A DNA stretch of 14,597 bases from Thermoanaerobaculales bacterium. GTDB taxonomy: Bacteria > Acidobacteriota > Thermoanaerobaculia > Thermoanaerobaculales > Sulfomarinibacteraceae. The notes under the pieces were generated by a model that was not told the origin of the DNA, searched no databases, and saw only the letters and a program-made list of their open reading frames with translations. Shown here piece after piece: positions 12,476-14,597 of this stretch; position 1 is the stretch's first letter, and each line of letters opens with the position of its first letter. The translations under genes were made by a program, and so were the position numbers. The DNA is taken from assembly GCA_029932545.1 (NCBI GenBank), contig JAOZPW010000072.1, forward strand, positions 1 through 14,597, given 5' to 3'.

Positions 12476-14491
12476 ATGGCTCTTCACTCAGGTTCGCTTC
12501 GTTTTATTTCAGTGCTCGTGCTCGTGGTTACGTCCATTGTCGCCGTTGGGTGCTCGTCGTCTGAAACTACGTCCACGACCGCCTCAGGATTGATCCCACC
12601 AATGGGCTACAAGGAGCAAATCCTGGCCGATGCAATGGCTGGACTGGTGTACGAGGAAGACCGGGTCGTTCTTGACCCATTCGGTGCCGTTGAACGCCCG
12701 CACTGGGGTGAGGGTGAATTGCGATCGAAGCTTGACGAGGCCTGGCGGTTGCTGGACAGTGGCCGCACAATCCAGGCGATCCGAGCCTTTACGGACGCAG
12801 TGCTTGTCGCGCCCCATGAAGCCGAATGCTACGAGGGCCTCGGACGGGCTCTCGTTCTCAAGAACCGGACTCGTGAAGCCCTGGCGGCCTTCTTGACAGC
12901 GATCGAACGCCAACCCGACCGTGTCTCTGCCCGATTGGCGGCAGGAAATATGATGCAGCGCCTTGGGCGTCTCGAAGAGGCCATCGAAACCTGGAATACG
13001 GTACTTGACCTTGAATCCACGAACGGCTCGGCTCATTCTCGTCTGGCAGCCGGTTACTACCTGGCGGGCGATTTGCAACAGTCCGAGTTTCATCTTGATC
13101 GGGCAGATGCACTCGGAGCTGAGGTTGCCGAACAGCTGCGGAAACTGCTGATCAGCGGCCGGCCCGAACACGCTGACGTACGAACGGGTTCGTCGGAGGG
13201 AACCGAGTCGGTGACCATCGGGCCGCAGGTGAGGGTCAATGTCACCGGAACCAGCGGCCGAGCCAACGAAACCACCTCGGTCAGCGGCACGGGTTCATCC
13301 CTCGATGCTGTGTCCGGCTGGAACGACTATCGGCAATCCGGTTTTATCCGCAACGGCATCGGTGTGACCCTTGACGGCGGCGCCACATGGACCGACCAGT
13401 TGCTGCGTTCGCCTGTCGGGCATCAATGCGACGTTGAAGGGGATCCGATGACGGCGTATGACGCGCGAACCGGCACCTTCTGGGCCGGTGGCATTGCATT
13501 TTGCGGCGGCGGCGGTCCCTATCTTGCGAGAAAAGTACCTGGTAGTGACGCATTTGAGGCCGCGGTCTTGATCTATGAAGACGGGGGCACCGACAAGGCA
13601 TGGGCAGCGGCAGGCCCAAGGCCCGGCATTCCCGACAGCACTCGCCTCTACGTGGCGTATAACTACGGCTTGCAGTATTCGGACGACCTTGGCGACTCCT
13701 GGTCGGCGATCAAGAACCTCGCAAGTGGTGTCGGTTTCCTGCCTCGCATCGGGCCCGGCGGTGAGCTCTATATCTCATACTGGGATGGGTGGTCAGGAAT
13801 CAAGATGCAGCGCAGCCTTGACGGCGGGGCGACCATTTCTGCGCCGGTCACTATCGGTACCTTCATGGATGGCTGGGACACTGGCGACGCCGTACAAATT
13901 CCTGGTGATTTTCGTGTTCCGTCCATCGGTTCGATTGCGGTGGATCCTGGCGACGGTACCCTCTACGCCGTCTACCACGACACCACCTCGACAGTGGGCA
14001 ATGAACATAACGTTGACATCTACTTCACGCGCTCCACGGACCAGGGTGACACCTGGAGCACTCCCAGGGTCATCAATGGTGACAGTGACACGCCGAGGGA
14101 TCAATTCTTCCCGTGGATTGAGGTTGACGCTTCGGGTCGGTTGCACCTGCTCTTTCTTGACACCCGGAATACCACCCAACTGGACACGGATTCTTCGGCT
14201 TTCATCGATGCCTACTATGCCACCAGTGATGACGGTGGTGACAGCTGGACCGAATTTCGCTTGACGCCGTCGAGTTTTGACAGTGCCGTGACGGGCCCTG
14301 GCGGTGGGCAGTTCATTGGGGACTACCTGGGTCTTGGAATCGGAGAGAATCGCATCTATCCGGTGTACCCGTCGACCCAGAACTCGATAAATCAGATTTT
14401 CAGCCACGAGATCGTATCGGCCGGAGCAGCGTTGTTCACAGACGGGTTCGAGAGCGGAACTGCGGATGCTTGGTCGTTTGCGACGCCGTAG
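12476..14491 (+). CDS. Lipoprotein with TPR repeats and Asp-box (BNR/sialidase-like) propeller
   Basis: The 671-residue protein starts with a lipoprotein signal peptide: a basic residue at R9, a hydrophobic core at 10-24, and C26 after VAVG. It is probably an exported, lipid-anchored protein. Residues about 83-216 form four TPR units (EALAAFLTAIERQPD and EAIETWNTVLD are typical). A Ser/Thr/Gly-rich linker follows (about 230-285). A beta-propeller then carries five Asp boxes: LDGGATW at 299-305, SDDLGDSW at 402-409, SLDGGATI at 447-454 (no Trp), STDQGDTW at 520-527 and SDDGGDSW at 584-591. The protein ends in LFTDGFESGTADAWSFATP. Asp boxes are structural and no sialidase catalytic set was identified, so enzyme activity should not be assumed. 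A surface binding or scaffold role is inferred. It is transcribed alone and ends in TAG-TAA. The exact substrate is unknown. Confidence 0.85.
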   Translation: MALHSGSLRFISVLVLVVTSIVAVGCSSSETTSTTASGLIPPMGYKEQILADAMAGLVYEEDRVVLDPFGAVERPHWGEGELRSKLDEAWRLLDSGRTIQAIRAFTDAVLVAPHEAECYEGLGRALVLKNRTREALAAFLTAIERQPDRVSARLAAGNMMQRLGRLEEAIETWNTVLDLESTNGSAHSRLAAGYYLAGDLQQSEFHLDRADALGAEVAEQLRKLLISGRPEHADVRTGSSEGTESVTIGPQVRVNVTGTSGRANETTSVSGTGSSLDAVSGWNDYRQSGFIRNGIGVTLDGGATWTDQLLRSPVGHQCDVEGDPMTAYDARTGTFWAGGIAFCGGGGPYLARKVPGSDAFEAAVLIYEDGGTDKAWAAAGPRPGIPDSTRLYVAYNYGLQYSDDLGDSWSAIKNLASGVGFLPRIGPGGELYISYWDGWSGIKMQRSLDGGATISAPVTIGTFMDGWDTGDAVQIPGDFRVPSIGSIAVDPGDGTLYAVYHDTTSTVGNEHNVDIYFTRSTDQGDTWSTPRVINGDSDTPRDQFFPWIEVDASGRLHLLFLDTRNTTQLDTDSSAFIDAYYATSDDGGDSWTEFRLTPSSFDSAVTGPGGGQFIGDYLGLGIGENRIYPVYPSTQNSINQIFSHEIVSAGAALFTDGFESGTADAWSFATP

Positions 14492-14597
14492 TAACTCACA
14501 CCCAATTAACTCTCAACGCGCGGCAGAATCCAAGCCGACGCCCTATAAATGGCGGCAGTTGGAAGGTTTGCCGAGAATGGCCCACCAAGGTGTTTCC
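14492..14597. other. Window end without a supported gene
   Basis: A 106-bp stretch follows the lipoprotein gene. It has no clear terminator. An ATG at 14549 opens a frame that runs off the window after 16 codons, but it has no ribosome-binding site or recognisable product, so it is not called. Confidence 0.4.

Noticed and set aside
13370..14264. Active sialidase assignment for the Asp-box region
   Set aside because: Asp boxes are structural turns found in many propellers. I could not identify an arginine triad, Tyr/Glu nucleophile pair or FRIP motif.
14544..14549. TATAAA as a promoter for a gene beyond the window
   Set aside because: No -35 partner at a suitable distance, and the downstream frame cannot be assessed before the window ends.

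Overview
The window is a gene-dense bacterial chromosome segment with moderately high GC by eye. It carries mostly housekeeping genes on both strands, with one repeat-rich intergenic island and one accessory surface-protein gene. No rRNA, tRNA, CRISPR array, integrase or transposase is visible. I infer a Gram-negative, B12-using bacterium, plausibly an Acidobacteriota-like lineage. The reasons are a cobalamin-dependent MetH, a predicted c-di-AMP phosphodiesterase in a phoH-ybeY-era operon, CACAGAG-type inverted repeats, and a lipoprotein ending in a DGFESG-type tail. This placement is inference and no phylogenetic test was possible.

Layout. On the minus strand (78-4495), metF and metH form an ATGA-overlapping pair. 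MetF makes 5-methyl-THF, and MetH uses it to methylate homocysteine with cobalamin. A structured 129-bp divergent region (4496-4624) separates them from a plus-strand PduO-type corrinoid adenosyltransferase gene (4625-5167). Between 5168 and 5362 lies a probable extended -10 promoter. It is followed by a tightly packed plus-strand run (5363-11478): phoH, pgpH-like HD phosphohydrolase, ybeY, a CBS/CorC-HlyC membrane protein, era and a small glutaredoxin-like gene. Almost every junction is a 4-base start/stop overlap. The run covers RNA and ribosome maturation (PhoH, YbeY, Era), second-messenger turnover (PgpH-like), and membrane or redox functions.

Between that operon and the convergent arfB gene lies about 500 bp without a gene (11479-11983). 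It holds a 384-bp element bounded by a perfect 26-bp inverted repeat of CACAGAG units and filled with small GC-rich hairpins, most with 3-nt loops. arfB (minus) encodes a GGQ ribosome-rescue hydrolase. Divergent from it, 12476-14491 encodes a 671-residue lipoprotein with TPR repeats, a five-Asp-box BNR/sialidase-like propeller, and a short C-terminal DGFESG tail.

The most interesting items are the CACAGAG-bounded hairpin element, the TPR-propeller lipoprotein with its tail motif, the CxxS glutaredoxin-like gene coupled to era, and the structured leader between metF and the adenosyltransferase gene.
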